DNA from: Planctomycetota bacterium
Lineage (GTDB): Bacteria; Planctomycetota; MHYJ01; WSZJ01
Assembly: GCA_009773755.1 (NCBI GenBank)
Contig: WSZJ01000037.1
Span: forward strand, 1 to 64,000
Reading direction: 5' to 3'
Length of the DNA: 64,000 bases
Made by a program: the position numbers and the translations under genes. Under the pieces are notes generated by a model, which made no database searches, was not told the DNA's origin, and worked only from the letters and a program-made list of their open reading frames with translations. Below, piece after piece: positions 63,614 to 64,000 of the stretch (position 1 is the first letter of the stretch; the number at the start of each line of letters is the position of its first letter).

Positions 63614-63826
63614 ATGGATGTCACAAGGCCGGGACTTACCCTTCCCCAAGTCTGCCGATGCGTCGGCATCACGCGGGCTCGGGCCGAAAGACTTCTCTTC
63701 GTCTACCGGGACCGGCTTCCGGTCCCCGTGCGCGTTGGCATCACGCGCCTATGGCCGCCTGAAGTCGCCGATCAAGTCCGCATGATCGTGGCGGAAGAAG
63801 ACCGGCTTCGGGAGGCGGCCCGATGA
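63614..63826 (+). CDS. small HTH protein (MerR/excisionase-like)
   Basis: LTLPQVCRCVGITRARAERLLFVYRDRLPVPVRVGITRLWPPEVADQVRMIV. Confidence 0.65.
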   Translation: MDVTRPGLTLPQVCRCVGITRARAERLLFVYRDRLPVPVRVGITRLWPPEVADQVRMIVAEEDRLREAAR

Positions 63827-64000
63827 ATTACCTCACTCCCGCCGAAGTTGCCGACCGGCTCCGGCTCCACGTCGTTTCCGTCCGCGCGATGCTGGCCGCC
63901 GGAAGGCTCGGGGCCGCCGTCAAGATTGGGCGAGTGTGGAGGCTCCCGGAAGACGAGTTGCAACGTGCGGTAGAACGGATGCGCGTCACGCCTCCCTGCT
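63823..64000 (+). CDS. excisionase-family HTH DNA-binding protein (partial)
   Basis: MNYLTPAEVADRLRLHVVSVRAMLAAGRLGAAVKIGRVWRLPEDELQRAVERM; ATGA overlap with the previous gene. Confidence 0.8.
   Translation, partial: MNYLTPAEVADRLRLHVVSVRAMLAAGRLGAAVKIGRVWRLPEDELQRAVERMRVTPPC

Larger units (their letters stand above)
62244..64000. mobile_element. left end of tRNA-targeted integrative element (continues past right edge)
   Basis: Abuts the tRNA 3' fragment; carries an orphan ORF and two small HTH/excisionase-type ORFs. Confidence 0.6.

Overview
High-GC bacterial chromosome segment. Gene content (many secreted/lipoprotein TPR proteins, HEAT proteins, an ECF sigma factor with a Ser/Thr kinase and a zf-HC2 anti-sigma factor, FGE-sulfatase domain) suggests a Planctomycetota-like lineage; that is inference. 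Housekeeping genes recognised: tdh, era, ptsI/ptsH/ptsN-like, hpf, truA, asd, purL, accA, nrdJ-type RNR, a PgsA-like enzyme and an ABC exporter. The most interesting signal is at 53651-55193. Two adjacent paralogous secreted thioredoxin-like genes are each interrupted by one in-frame TGA at the equivalent position. Each TGA is followed, exactly 17 nt later, by a 6-bp hairpin with the same CGUGAC loop, and the two stems differ by two compensated base pairs. This is what a pair of undescribed selenoproteins with bacterial SECIS elements would look like. Other signals: (i) a truncated tRNA-Arg(UCU) 3' half at 62202-62243 that looks like an att scar, with an integrated element running off the right edge; (ii) a family of short tandem (7/8/10-nt period) intergenic repeats at many gene boundaries, often as facing inverted pairs; (iii) perfect 34-bp and 24-bp intergenic hairpins; (iv) a 58-aa ORF upstream of accA that resembles a duplicated AccA N-terminal coiled coil; (v) a frameshifted cvpA; (vi) several tandem lipoprotein paralog arrays. 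A partial kinase-ATPase gene at the left edge is missing from the ORF track because it has no stop inside the window.
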